Notes: generated by a model from the sequence alone, not told the origin. Shown: positions 1-6,485, numbered from the stretch's first letter. The stretch: DNA of 10,257 nucleotides from an uncultured Selenomonas sp. (GCA_947097535.1 CAMURM010000029.1:1-10257), one strand, 5' to 3'. Made by a program: numbers and translations.

Positions 1-443
1 CCCTCCTGCTGGAAGATTTCAGGCGTCTCCTTCATCGAAGGATAAAATACCGCGTCGAGATAGACATCCATGAGGTTCTGAAAGTCCTTGTCGTTGCGGC
101 TCGCCACGGGATACATCGTCTTGTCGGGGAACGTCATGGCATTGAGGAAGGTGTTCAGAGAGCCTTTGACAAGCTCGACGAACGGTTCCTTGAGCGGATA
201 CTTCTTGGAACCACAGAGCACCGAATGTTCGACGATGTGCGCCACGCCCGTATCGTCGGCCGGCGTCGTGCGGAAGCTGATGGAAAAGACTTTGTTATCG
301 TCGTCGTTTTCCAAAAAGAAAAGGCGTGCGCCGCTCTTTTCGTGCACAAACGCATAGCCCTTCGCACCGATCTCCGGCACCGTCTGCTGCTTGAGCAGAC
401 GGAAGCCATGGAGACTCTCATTTTCCTTGAGGTTCAACTTCAT
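1..443 (-). CDS. M16C zinc metallopeptidase (presequence-protease/insulinase family), N-terminal part
   Basis: This partial gene has its start inside the window and its 3' end beyond the left edge; about 147 codons are visible. The N-terminal zinc-binding motif of inverzincins, HIVEH, lies at residues 69-73 and is followed by SVLCGSKKYPLKEPF, a stretch typical of the PreP/Cym1-like M16C subfamily. Further conserved blocks are KGSLNTFLNAMTFPDKT (about 93-109) and the YPVASRNDKDFQNL region. Family members are about 950-1000 residues long and degrade peptides in a closed chamber; no signal peptide is visible, so a cytoplasmic site is likely. The ATG at 443-441 lies 6 nt after the purD stop. The Shine-Dalgarno is weak (AAGGA inside the purD 3' end), which suggests translational coupling to purD and co-transcription with the pur genes. 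The family assignment is firm; the substrate is unknown. Confidence 0.9.
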   Translation of the reverse strand, partial: MKLNLKENESLHGFRLLKQQTVPEIGAKGYAFVHEKSGARLFFLENDDDNKVFSISFRTTPADDTGVAHIVEHSVLCGSKKYPLKEPFVELVKGSLNTFLNAMTFPDKTMYPVASRNDKDFQNLMDVYLDAVFYPSMKETPEIFQQE

Positions 444-449
444 AGAGGT

Positions 450-1727
450 TTATTTCATCCTTTCCAATGCACTGTGCGCAATGTCCCTTCGGCAGAAAGC
501 ATCCTTGAAATGCACACGGTCGACGCCGCGATATGCCTTCTCGACCGCCGCCTTGATATCCGCCGCTTCGGCGACGACGTTCAGCACGCGGCCGCCCGCC
601 GTGACGATCTTGCCGTCCCTCTCTGCCGTTCCCGCATGAAAGACGAGGCATCCTTCCGCCTCAGCGTCGGCGAGGCCCGTGATTTCCGCGCCCTTCTCGT
701 AGGTCTTCGGATAGCCGCCCGCCGCGAGAACGACGGTCACAGCCGCGCCCGTGCTCCACGGAATCTCGACATCGGCGAGATTGCCGTCGACGCACGCCAG
801 CATGATTTCGACGAGGTCGCCTTTGAGGAGCGGCAGCACGACCTCCGTCTCAGGATCGCCGAAGCGGCAGTTGAACTCGACGACCTTCGCGCCTTCCTCC
901 GTGACCATGAGCCCCGCGTAGAGGCAGCCCTTGTAGAGCCTGCCCTCCTTCTCCATCGCGCGGATCGTCGGCTCCAGGATCGTCCGCGTCACCTCCTCGA
1001 CGAGCGCGGGCGGCGCGACGGGAGCGGGCGCGTAAGCGCCCATGCCTCCGGTGTTCGGCCCTTTGTCACCATCGTAGGCACGCTTGTGATCCTGCGACGG
1101 CACCATGGTGCGGATCGTCCTGCCGTCGGTAAACGCGAGGATCGACACCTCCTCACCCGCCATGAACTCCTCGATGACGACGCGGCTGCCCGCCTTGCCG
1201 AAAGCCTTGTCCTCCATGATCTCGTCGATAGCGGCAAGCGCTTCCTCCTCGGTCATGGCGACGACGACGCCCTTGCCCGCCGCGAGTCCGTCCGCCTTGA
1301 TGACGATGGGCGCACCCCCGGCTTTGACGTAGGCGCGTGCGGCGGCGGCATCGGAAAACACTTCGTACTTCGCCGTCGGGATGCCGTACTTCTTCATCAA
1401 ATCCTTCGAAAACGCCTTCGAGCCTTCGATCTCCGCCGCGAGCTTCGCGGGGCCGAATGCCTTGATTCCCGCCGCCGCCAGTGCGTCGACGAGGCCGCCC
1501 GCAAGCGGCGCCTCAGGGCCGACGACGACGAGATCGATGCCGTTCTCCCTGGCAAAAGCGACGACCGCCTCGTTGTCCGTCGGCACTATATGCGGTACGC
1601 ATTCGGCGATTGCCGCCATGCCCGGATTGCCCGGAATCGCATAAAGTTTTTCCGTCTGCGGACTATCCTTGAGCTTCCATGCGAGCGCATGCTCACGCCC
1701 GCCGCTGCCGATGACCAAAATCTTCAT
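450..1727 (-). CDS. purD: Phosphoribosylamine-glycine ligase (GAR synthetase)
   Basis: PurD joins glycine to phosphoribosylamine using ATP, the second step of de novo IMP synthesis, in the cytoplasm. The protein has 425 residues, the usual length. Visible motifs are the N-terminal GSGGREHALAWKL (7-19), the ATP-grasp segment KADGLAAGKGV (144-154), QDHKRAYDGDKGPNTGG (212-228) and the signature around RFGDPE (288-293). The ATG at 1727 is preceded by AAGGAGCAACGAG, part of a 12-bp repeat that also occurs before the antitoxin-like gene at 2870. The gene starts 11 nt after the zeta-toxin stop codon, and a peptidase gene starts 6 nt after its own stop. GC returns here to the high level of the other pur genes. 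The identification is certain. Confidence 0.98.
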   Translation of the reverse strand: MKILVIGSGGREHALAWKLKDSPQTEKLYAIPGNPGMAAIAECVPHIVPTDNEAVVAFARENGIDLVVVGPEAPLAGGLVDALAAAGIKAFGPAKLAAEIEGSKAFSKDLMKKYGIPTAKYEVFSDAAAARAYVKAGGAPIVIKADGLAAGKGVVVAMTEEEALAAIDEIMEDKAFGKAGSRVVIEEFMAGEEVSILAFTDGRTIRTMVPSQDHKRAYDGDKGPNTGGMGAYAPAPVAPPALVEEVTRTILEPTIRAMEKEGRLYKGCLYAGLMVTEEGAKVVEFNCRFGDPETEVVLPLLKGDLVEIMLACVDGNLADVEIPWSTGAAVTVVLAAGGYPKTYEKGAEITGLADAEAEGCLVFHAGTAERDGKIVTAGGRVLNVVAEAADIKAAVEKAYRGVDRVHFKDAFCRRDIAHSALERMK

Positions 1728-1739
1728 CTCGTTGCTCCT
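1728..1739. repeat. Left copy of 12-bp direct repeat flanking the toxin-antitoxin pair
   Basis: The plus strand reads CTCGTTGCTCCT; as mRNA it is AGGAGCAACGAG directly before the purD ATG. It is the purD Shine-Dalgarno region, and its first base is the last base of the zeta-toxin TAA stop. A perfect copy lies at 2872-2883. Part of the match (AGGAG) could be shared ribosome-binding consensus, but CAACGAG is not part of that consensus and is absent from the other ribosome binding sites in this window. Confidence 0.85.
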
Positions 1740-2596
1740 TATCGTTCCATGCCTATGTTTCTGCTTTTCTTGATCGCTTGAAGTTCCCTGCGGATTTCTG
1801 CAATGGGAGTTTCTGCGATGGCCGCAAGACCCCGCCTTTCTTCCTCTGCCAAAGCTTGGTCGACAAAGTCGATGCGTTTGGCCAAACGGTTCCCCTGCGC
1901 AAAATCAAGACGACGCCCAACCTCACGTTGAAACTGCTCCAAAAAGGCTTCGACATCATGCTCGGTTGAAAAAATCTCCCTTTCTCGCGTATGCAGGTGC
2001 ATCGAGCGAAACATCCCGCTCTTTGCAAGCGCCTTTAGATGCACCGGCAGCTTCTCTGCGACGAGATCGTGATGCTTCTTGTCAACAGCACGCCCCGTTC
2101 CCTTAGTTCTTCCCACAAAGTATCGATCGAGCGTGCCGACATAGCTTATATCCTTTGGAACAGCAATCGCGTGAAGTTCAGCCGTATAACCTTTGAATTT
2201 GAGTTCTTCCGTAATTCGCCAAGGCGTTTCCAATGTCCGAAACGTGCCTTCAATAATAAGATTGTACTTCTGATCGGACAACACTTGGCGAACACATTCA
2301 GTGACTGCGCCAGAAAATTCCACAGTCACCTTTATTGCCTCACTCTTTAATTCGGCCTTGATGGTTTCATACTGCGGATGAAGATCGCGATACGTATCCG
2401 GATTAATGAAAATAGTGTTGGGCTTTTCCCGAAGCAGCCGATCGCTGATCGTGCTTTTTCCTGCTCCCGGCTGCCCCCCCAATAGATAGAGGATGGGTCG
2501 GTCTGTCGGAGAATACGTATCTTGCTGCTTCATAATGCGCTTGATCACGCGCTCTGCCGCTTCCCTAACATCCTCTTCAGTGAAGATGTATCTCAT
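1739..2596 (-). CDS. Zeta-toxin family kinase (toxin of a type II toxin-antitoxin pair)
   Basis: The 285-residue protein closely follows the zeta/PezT pattern. The Walker A loop GGQPGAGKS is at 40-48 (Lys47). D67 lies in NPDTYRDLHP, E116 in IIEGTFR, and R158 and R169 in the lid region, followed by a KKHHDLVAEKLPVHLKAL block typical of zeta. Characterised zeta toxins use ATP to phosphorylate the 3'-hydroxyl of UDP-N-acetylglucosamine, which blocks peptidoglycan synthesis. All expected catalytic positions are present, so the toxin is probably active. The ATG at 2596 overlaps the end of the upstream small gene by 20 nt and has its own GGAGG (2606-2610) inside that gene, so the two are translationally coupled. 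GC is clearly lower than in the neighbours (28 of 60 bases in 2281-2340 against 44 of 60 in purM at 4741-4800), which suggests acquisition. The family call is strong; activity is inferred. Confidence 0.93.
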   Translation of the reverse strand: MRYIFTEEDVREAAERVIKRIMKQQDTYSPTDRPILYLLGGQPGAGKSTISDRLLREKPNTIFINPDTYRDLHPQYETIKAELKSEAIKVTVEFSGAVTECVRQVLSDQKYNLIIEGTFRTLETPWRITEELKFKGYTAELHAIAVPKDISYVGTLDRYFVGRTKGTGRAVDKKHHDLVAEKLPVHLKALAKSGMFRSMHLHTREREIFSTEHDVEAFLEQFQREVGRRLDFAQGNRLAKRIDFVDQALAEEERRGLAAIAETPIAEIRRELQAIKKSRNIGMER

Positions 2597-2870
2597 CTTT
2601 CAAATCCTCCAACAAAGGGAGCATTGTTTGCAAGCTGTCTAAGCGCCCTTCGATATTGAGCACTTCAACGGGATCATCTGTAACCAACAAACGTCCGGCA
2701 TCCTTAATCGAGCGTTCATACAGAGCATTTAAGAAAGGAAACTTCTCTTCGCGTTCTTTTTCCGAGCAGGCACGTTCGACGGCGGACTGCAACGACCATG
2801 CAAATTCATATAGAACCTCTTTCTTTACGGAGAGATCCCATTTGTCATATCCTGTAAATTGCAGTTCCAT
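2577..2870 (-). CDS. Small acidic protein, probable antitoxin of the zeta toxin
   Basis: This 97-residue protein directly precedes and overlaps the zeta-toxin gene, the position, size and order of epsilon antitoxins. I do not recognise its sequence as epsilon or as PezA (which carries an N-terminal DNA-binding domain), so the role is inferred from context. It looks mainly helical and acidic (21 Asp/Glu against 12 Lys/Arg), with a leucine-rich C-terminal half (residues 61-96) suited to a helix bundle. There is no helix-turn-helix that I can see, so autoregulation is doubtful. The ATG at 2870 is preceded by AGGAGCAACGAGC, which overlaps the purH stop codon; the gap to purH is 11 nt. Expression probably depends on the pur transcript and on coupling to purH translation. 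It could instead be an unrelated small protein. Confidence 0.75.
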   Translation of the reverse strand: MELQFTGYDKWDLSVKKEVLYEFAWSLQSAVERACSEKEREEKFPFLNALYERSIKDAGRLLVTDDPVEVLNIEGRLDSLQTMLPLLEDLKDEIHLH

Positions 2871-2871
2871 G

Positions 2872-2883
2872 CTCGTTGCTCCT
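2872..2883. repeat. Right copy of 12-bp direct repeat flanking the toxin-antitoxin pair
   Basis: The plus strand is CTCGTTGCTCCT, identical to 1728-1739. On the mRNA strand it supplies the last two bases of the purH TAG stop and the Shine-Dalgarno of the antitoxin-like gene. The two copies are 1144 bp apart (start to start) and enclose the toxin-antitoxin pair exactly, with no pur coding sequence between them. Confidence 0.85.
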
Positions 2884-3475
2884 ATTTCTCAATCTGCTCC
2901 GAAAGATATGCGGCGATGTGTTCGTCGTACACCGAGGTGTGGCGGAACGCCTCACGCGCGAGTTCCATTCGCTTCATGCCGCGCACGCAGCCGTCCTTTT
3001 CGATCATCTCAGCCACCTCGTCGTAATGCGAGGGATTCGTCACGACGGCAACGAACTTGAAGTTCTTCGCGGCGGCGCGAATCATGGCGGGGCCGCCAAT
3101 GTCGATGTTCTCGATCGCCTCGGCAAGCGTCACATCGGGTTTCGCCACCGTCGCATCAAACGGGTAAAGGTTGACGACGACGAGGTCGATCGGCGTGATC
3201 TTGTGCTCCTTCATCTGCTGTGCGTGCCTGGGGTCGTCGCGCACAGCGAGGATGCCGCCGTGGATGTAGGGATTGAGCGTCTTGACCCTGCCGTCCATGA
3301 TCTCGGGAAAGCCCGTGACGTCGCTGACGTAGAGCACGGGGATGCCCGCATCGCGGATCGCCTTCATCGTGCCGCCCGTCGAGACGATCTCCACGCCGGC
3401 ATTGTGCAGCCGGCGCGCGAAATCGACGACGCCCGTCTTGTCTGATACACTGATGAGAGCACGCTTGATTTTCAT
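2882..3475 (-). CDS. purH: Stand-alone IMP cyclohydrolase domain of PurH
   Basis: The product is 197 residues, against roughly 510-530 for the usual bifunctional PurH. It covers the MGS-like IMP cyclohydrolase domain, which closes FAICAR to IMP, the last step of the pathway. Conserved blocks are ISVSDKTG (8-15), STGGT (32-36), GRVKT (62-66, with the Lys-Thr pair of the active site), NLYPF (102-106) and IDIGGPAMIRAAAKN (124-138). The protein stops cleanly after TSVYDEHIAAYLSEQIEK, at the domain boundary, and no AICAR transformylase sequence follows. It is therefore either a naturally split enzyme or a purH that lost its second half. At residue 68 there is Asn where KTLHP is common. The ATG at 3475 is chosen over an in-frame ATG at 3508 because it aligns with the family N-terminus and has GGAGG just upstream. 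The gap to purN is 38 nt. Confidence 0.93.
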   Translation of the reverse strand: MKIKRALISVSDKTGVVDFARRLHNAGVEIVSTGGTMKAIRDAGIPVLYVSDVTGFPEIMDGRVKTLNPYIHGGILAVRDDPRHAQQMKEHKITPIDLVVVNLYPFDATVAKPDVTLAEAIENIDIGGPAMIRAAAKNFKFVAVVTNPSHYDEVAEMIEKDGCVRGMKRMELAREAFRHTSVYDEHIAAYLSEQIEK

Positions 3476-3513
3476 GGTCAACCTCCACCTTTCGTCTACA
3501 ACAAACAAATAGC

Positions 3514-4125
3514 TTATTCCAAAATCGTCACATGGCGGCCTTCCACCTTGAGCCGCCCATCCACATAGAGCGCGATGGCGCGCGGATAGAGGATATGTTC
3601 CTGCTCCAGCACCCGCGCGGCGAGCGTATCTTCCGTATCGTCATCCATGACAGGCACAGCCGCCTGCAGGATGATCGGCCCCGAGTCCATGCCCTCGTCG
3701 ACGAAGTGGATCGTGCAGCCCGAGACCTTGACGCCGTAGGCGAGCACGTCGCGATGCGCGTGCGCGCCGCCGAAGGACGGCAAAAGCGACGGATGAATGT
3801 TCAGGATGCGCCCTTGAAAGCGGCGCACGAAGAGCGGGCTCAGAATGCGCATGAAGCCCGCGAGCACAACGAGCGTCACGCCCGCCTCTTCGAGCGCCGT
3901 GACGAGCTTTTCCTCGAACTCCTCGCGCGCAGCGCACGCCTTGCGGTCGATGCAAAGGTGCGCGATGCCCGCTTTCGCCGCGCGCTCCAGGGCTTTCGCC
4001 TCGGGCTTGTCCGTCAGCACGACGGCGATGTCCGCTCGAATCTCGCCCCTATTCTGCGCCGCGATGATGGATTCGAGGTTCGTGCCGCGCCCCGAGCACA
4101 GGATGCCAAGAACTTCCTTACGCAT
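3514..4125 (-). CDS. purN: Phosphoribosylglycinamide formyltransferase (GART)
   Basis: PurN transfers the formyl group of 10-formyltetrahydrofolate to GAR, the third step of IMP synthesis. The 203-residue length is normal. Visible are the phosphate-binding SGRGTNLESI (11-20), the catalytic NIHPSLLP block with Asn109 and His111, and IHFVDEGMDSGPII with Asp147. The loop reads SFGGAHAH where SFPG is common, a mild variation. The ATG at 4125 lies 8 nt inside the end of purM (purM stop at 4118-4120), so the two are translationally coupled. The function is certain. Confidence 0.97.
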   Translation of the reverse strand: MRKEVLGILCSGRGTNLESIIAAQNRGEIRADIAVVLTDKPEAKALERAAKAGIAHLCIDRKACAAREEFEEKLVTALEEAGVTLVVLAGFMRILSPLFVRRFQGRILNIHPSLLPSFGGAHAHRDVLAYGVKVSGCTIHFVDEGMDSGPIILQAAVPVMDDDTEDTLAARVLEQEHILYPRAIALYVDGRLKVEGRHVTILE

Positions 4126-5170
4126 CGAGAACCCCGCCTTTGACCGTCACATCGTGCGCGCCCTTCTTAACACAGCCGATCTCGTAGACCTCCTCGCCCG
4201 CTGACGCAAGGTGAGCGCGAATCTTCGCAGCCTCCTCGGGCGCGGCGATGATGACCATGCCGACGCCCATGTTGAACGTGCGGTACATCTCATGTCCATC
4301 GACATTGCCCCACTCTTGCAGCAGGCGGAAGATCGGAGGCGTCTGCCAAGCGGAAGCATCGACCTCCGCCGCAAGATGCTCGGGCAGGGCGCGCGGGATA
4401 TTTTCGTAGAAGCCGCCGCCCGTGATGTGCACCATGCCATGAATGTCGAACTTCTCGATGAGCGGCAGACACACGCGCGGATAGAGCCGTGTCGGCGTCA
4501 GAAGCTCCTCGCCGAGCGTTTTGGAAAGCTCGGGGAACTTCTCATCGCCCGTGAAGCCCTTGTGCTCGAAGCAGATCTTGCGCACGAGAGAGAAGCCGTT
4601 CGAGTGGACGCCCGAGGACGGCAGTCCGAGCAGTACGTCGCCTTCTCGGACGCGCTCGCTCGTGATGATCTTCGACTTCTCGACAGCACCGACGGCAAAG
4701 CCCGCGATGTCGTACTCGCCGTCCGCATAGAAGCCCGCCATCTCCGCCGTCTCGCCGCCGATGAGCGCACAGCCCGACTCCTTGCAGGCGGCGGCAACGC
4801 CTTTGACGACAGCGGCCACCTGCTCGGGGACGAGCTTGCCGACGGCGAGGTAGTCGAGGAAGAAGAGCGGCTCCGCACCCTGCACGAGGATGTCGTTGAC
4901 GCACATGGCGACGGCGTCCTGCCCGACCGTATCGTGCTTGTCGAGCATAAAGGCAAGGCGCAGCTTCGTGCCCACGCCGTCCGTGCCCGAAACGAGCACG
5001 GGCTCCTTGTATTTGCCCGCCTGCAGCGCGAAGAGTCCGCCGAAGCCGCCGAGATCGCCGAGCACTTCGGGGCGGTACGTCGCGCGCACGCTGTCCTTGA
5101 TGAGTCGGACGGATTCATTGCCCGCGTCGATGTCGACGCCCGCATCGCGGTAGGTAAGTTTCTTTTCCAT
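4118..5170 (-). CDS. purM: Phosphoribosylformylglycinamidine cyclo-ligase (AIR synthetase)
   Basis: PurM closes FGAM to AIR with ATP, the fifth step of the pathway. It is 350 residues, the normal size. Motifs are YRDAGVDIDAGN (7-18), SGTDGVGTK (61-69), the MCVNDILVQGAEPLFFLDY block (89-107) and GGETAEM (138-144). The ATG at 5170 is chosen because the family starts close to YRDAGV and GGAGG lies at 5176-5180; an in-frame ATG at 5212 would add an unlikely Phe-rich leader and has no ribosome binding site. It follows purC after an 84-nt gap holding a strong hairpin, and overlaps purN by 8 nt. Confidence 0.97.
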   Translation of the reverse strand: MEKKLTYRDAGVDIDAGNESVRLIKDSVRATYRPEVLGDLGGFGGLFALQAGKYKEPVLVSGTDGVGTKLRLAFMLDKHDTVGQDAVAMCVNDILVQGAEPLFFLDYLAVGKLVPEQVAAVVKGVAAACKESGCALIGGETAEMAGFYADGEYDIAGFAVGAVEKSKIITSERVREGDVLLGLPSSGVHSNGFSLVRKICFEHKGFTGDEKFPELSKTLGEELLTPTRLYPRVCLPLIEKFDIHGMVHITGGGFYENIPRALPEHLAAEVDASAWQTPPIFRLLQEWGNVDGHEMYRTFNMGVGMVIIAAPEEAAKIRAHLASAGEEVYEIGCVKKGAHDVTVKGGVLDA

Positions 5171-5190
5171 TCTGTCCTCCAACACAAAAG

Positions 5191-5245
5191 AAAAAAACGC
5201 AAAGAAATACACGAACCCACCGCCATCCGATGAAATGGCGGCGGG
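5191..5245 (-). promoter_or_regulatory. Strong RNA hairpin with downstream U-rich tract between purC and purM
   Basis: The arms are 5235-5245 and 5216-5226, with an 8-nt loop (5227-5234). The transcript reads CCCGCCGCCAU, loop, AUGGCGGUGGG: an 11-bp stem that is complete only on the minus strand, because one pair is G-U there and a mismatched A-C on the plus strand. It begins 9 nt after the purC stop. A U-rich stretch follows, with seven T at 5197-5191, but this is 18 nt from the stem, so it is not a classical intrinsic terminator. Likely roles are partial termination or attenuation inside the pur operon, or protection or processing of the upstream mRNA segment. Confidence 0.6.
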
Positions 5246-5254
5246 CTCTCGTCG

Positions 5255-5968
5255 TTATCTCTCCTCGCCCGTCAGGCGGCGCAGGATTTCCTTGTAGGCG
5301 TCCTCCACGTTGCCGAGGTCGCGGCGGAAACGATCCTTATCGAGCTTCTCGTTCGTATCGCTGTCCCAGAAGCGGCAGTTGTCGGGCGAAATCTCGTCCG
5401 CGAGGACGATCGTGCCCGTCTTGTCCCTGCCGAATTCCAGCTTGAAATCGACGAGCGTGATCTTCTTCGTTTTCAGATATTCCGTCATGATCTCGTTGAC
5501 CTTCAGCGCCTGGCTCTCGATCTCACGGATTTCCTCATCCGTCGCCATCGCCATCGCCTTGACGTGGTAATGGTTGATCATCGGGTCTCCGAGCTCGTCG
5601 CTCTTGTAATAAAGCTCCACGATCGGAATCGCCATCTTCGTGCCCTCATCGAGACCGAGGCGCTCGGCAAGGCTGCCCGCCGCGATGTTGCGCACGACGA
5701 CCTCAAGCGGGATGATGTCGAGCTTCTTGACGATCATCTCGCGCTCGCTCGGCATGCTGATCAAGTGGTGGTCAATGCCGTTCTTCTTCAGGAGGTCAAA
5801 GAAAAAAGCCGTGATCTTGTTGTTCATGACGCCCTTATCGACGATCGTGCCCTTTTTCGCGCCGTTGCCTGCCGTCGCGTCGTCCTTGTAATAGACGAGG
5901 AGCTCGTCGGGGTTCTCCGTCTCGTACATGATCTTTGCCTTGCCTTCGTACAGAACTTTTTTGCTCAT
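5255..5968 (-). CDS. purC: SAICAR synthetase (phosphoribosylaminoimidazole-succinocarboxamide synthase)
   Basis: PurC condenses CAIR with aspartate using ATP to give SAICAR. The 237-residue length matches the short bacterial form. Seen are YEGKAK (7-12), the signature IIPLEVVVRNIAAGS (85-99), VDFKLEFGRD and LADEISPDNCRFWD near the C-terminus. The ATG at 5968 fits the family start and has GGAGG about 10 nt upstream; an in-frame ATG at 6037 lies inside purE and is not supported. The gap to purE is 25 nt. purF, often found next in Firmicutes pur operons, is absent after purC. Confidence 0.97.
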   Translation of the reverse strand: MSKKVLYEGKAKIMYETENPDELLVYYKDDATAGNGAKKGTIVDKGVMNNKITAFFFDLLKKNGIDHHLISMPSEREMIVKKLDIIPLEVVVRNIAAGSLAERLGLDEGTKMAIPIVELYYKSDELGDPMINHYHVKAMAMATDEEIREIESQALKVNEIMTEYLKTKKITLVDFKLEFGRDKTGTIVLADEISPDNCRFWDSDTNEKLDKDRFRRDLGNVEDAYKEILRRLTGEER

Positions 5969-5993
5969 GATCTTTTGTCCTCCGTTATACTTC

Positions 5994-6485
5994 TCACTGG
6001 TTGACTTGAGCCGCGACGCGCGCCGCCTTCTTTGCAACGCCCTCTCGGAGCTTTTCGCGGTACGCTTCGAGCTTCTCGGCGACGGCAGCGTCCTTAGCGC
6101 CGAAGATTTCGAGGGCGAAGATAGCCGCGTTCTTCGCGCCGTTGACTGCCATCGTCGCGACGGGAATGCCCGACGGCATCTGCACCGTGCTCAGGAGCGC
6201 GTCAAGCCCGTTCAGGGGCGTCGCATTGATCGGCACGCCGATGACGGGAAGCGTCGTGTAGCTCGCGATGACGCCCGCTAAGTGCGCCGCTGCGCCCGCC
6301 GCCGCGATGATGACGCCGACGCCGTTTTCGCGTGCCGCTGCCGCATACTCGTGCACCTTCGCCGGCGTGCGGTGCGCCGACGCCACGACGACGTCGACCT
6401 CAACGCCGAACTCCTTGAGGAGCTCCACCGCCGGTTTCATGATCGGCCAGTCCGAGTCACTGCCCATAAAAAGAGCTGCTTTCAT
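5994..6485 (-). CDS. purE: N5-carboxyaminoimidazole ribonucleotide mutase / AIR carboxylase catalytic subunit
   Basis: PurE produces CAIR. In class I organisms it rearranges N5-CAIR made by PurK; in class II it carboxylates AIR directly. The 163-residue protein has GSDSDWPIM (8-16), the catalytic-histidine motif ASAHRTP (35-41, His38) and the ligand loop AGAAAHLAG, where AGGAAHLPG is usual. purK is not next to it, so whether it acts as class I or class II cannot be decided here. The ATG at 6485 has AAAAGGAGA at 6495-6503. It is the first gene of the pur operon, with its own promoter immediately upstream; an in-frame ATG at 6545 would lie inside that promoter and is rejected. Confidence 0.96.
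   Translation of the reverse strand: MKAALFMGSDSDWPIMKPAVELLKEFGVEVDVVVASAHRTPAKVHEYAAAARENGVGVIIAAAGAAAHLAGVIASYTTLPVIGVPINATPLNGLDALLSTVQMPSGIPVATMAVNGAKNAAIFALEIFGAKDAAVAEKLEAYREKLREGVAKKAARVAAQVNQ

Noticed and set aside
225..1781. 518-codon open frame on the plus strand opposite purD
   Set aside because: It is antisense to an unmistakable purD, is rich in Arg/Asp/Leu from reversed GC-rich codons, and has no domain pattern. It is a codon-bias shadow.
1728..2883. Insertion sequence or integron cassette boundaries
   Set aside because: There are direct repeats, but no transposase, integrase, terminal inverted repeats or recombination-site signature around the toxin-antitoxin pair.
4211..5233. 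340-codon plus-strand open frame opposite purM
   Set aside because: It has the same kind of Arg/Asp/Glu-rich antisense composition, no credible ribosome binding site, and fully overlaps purM.
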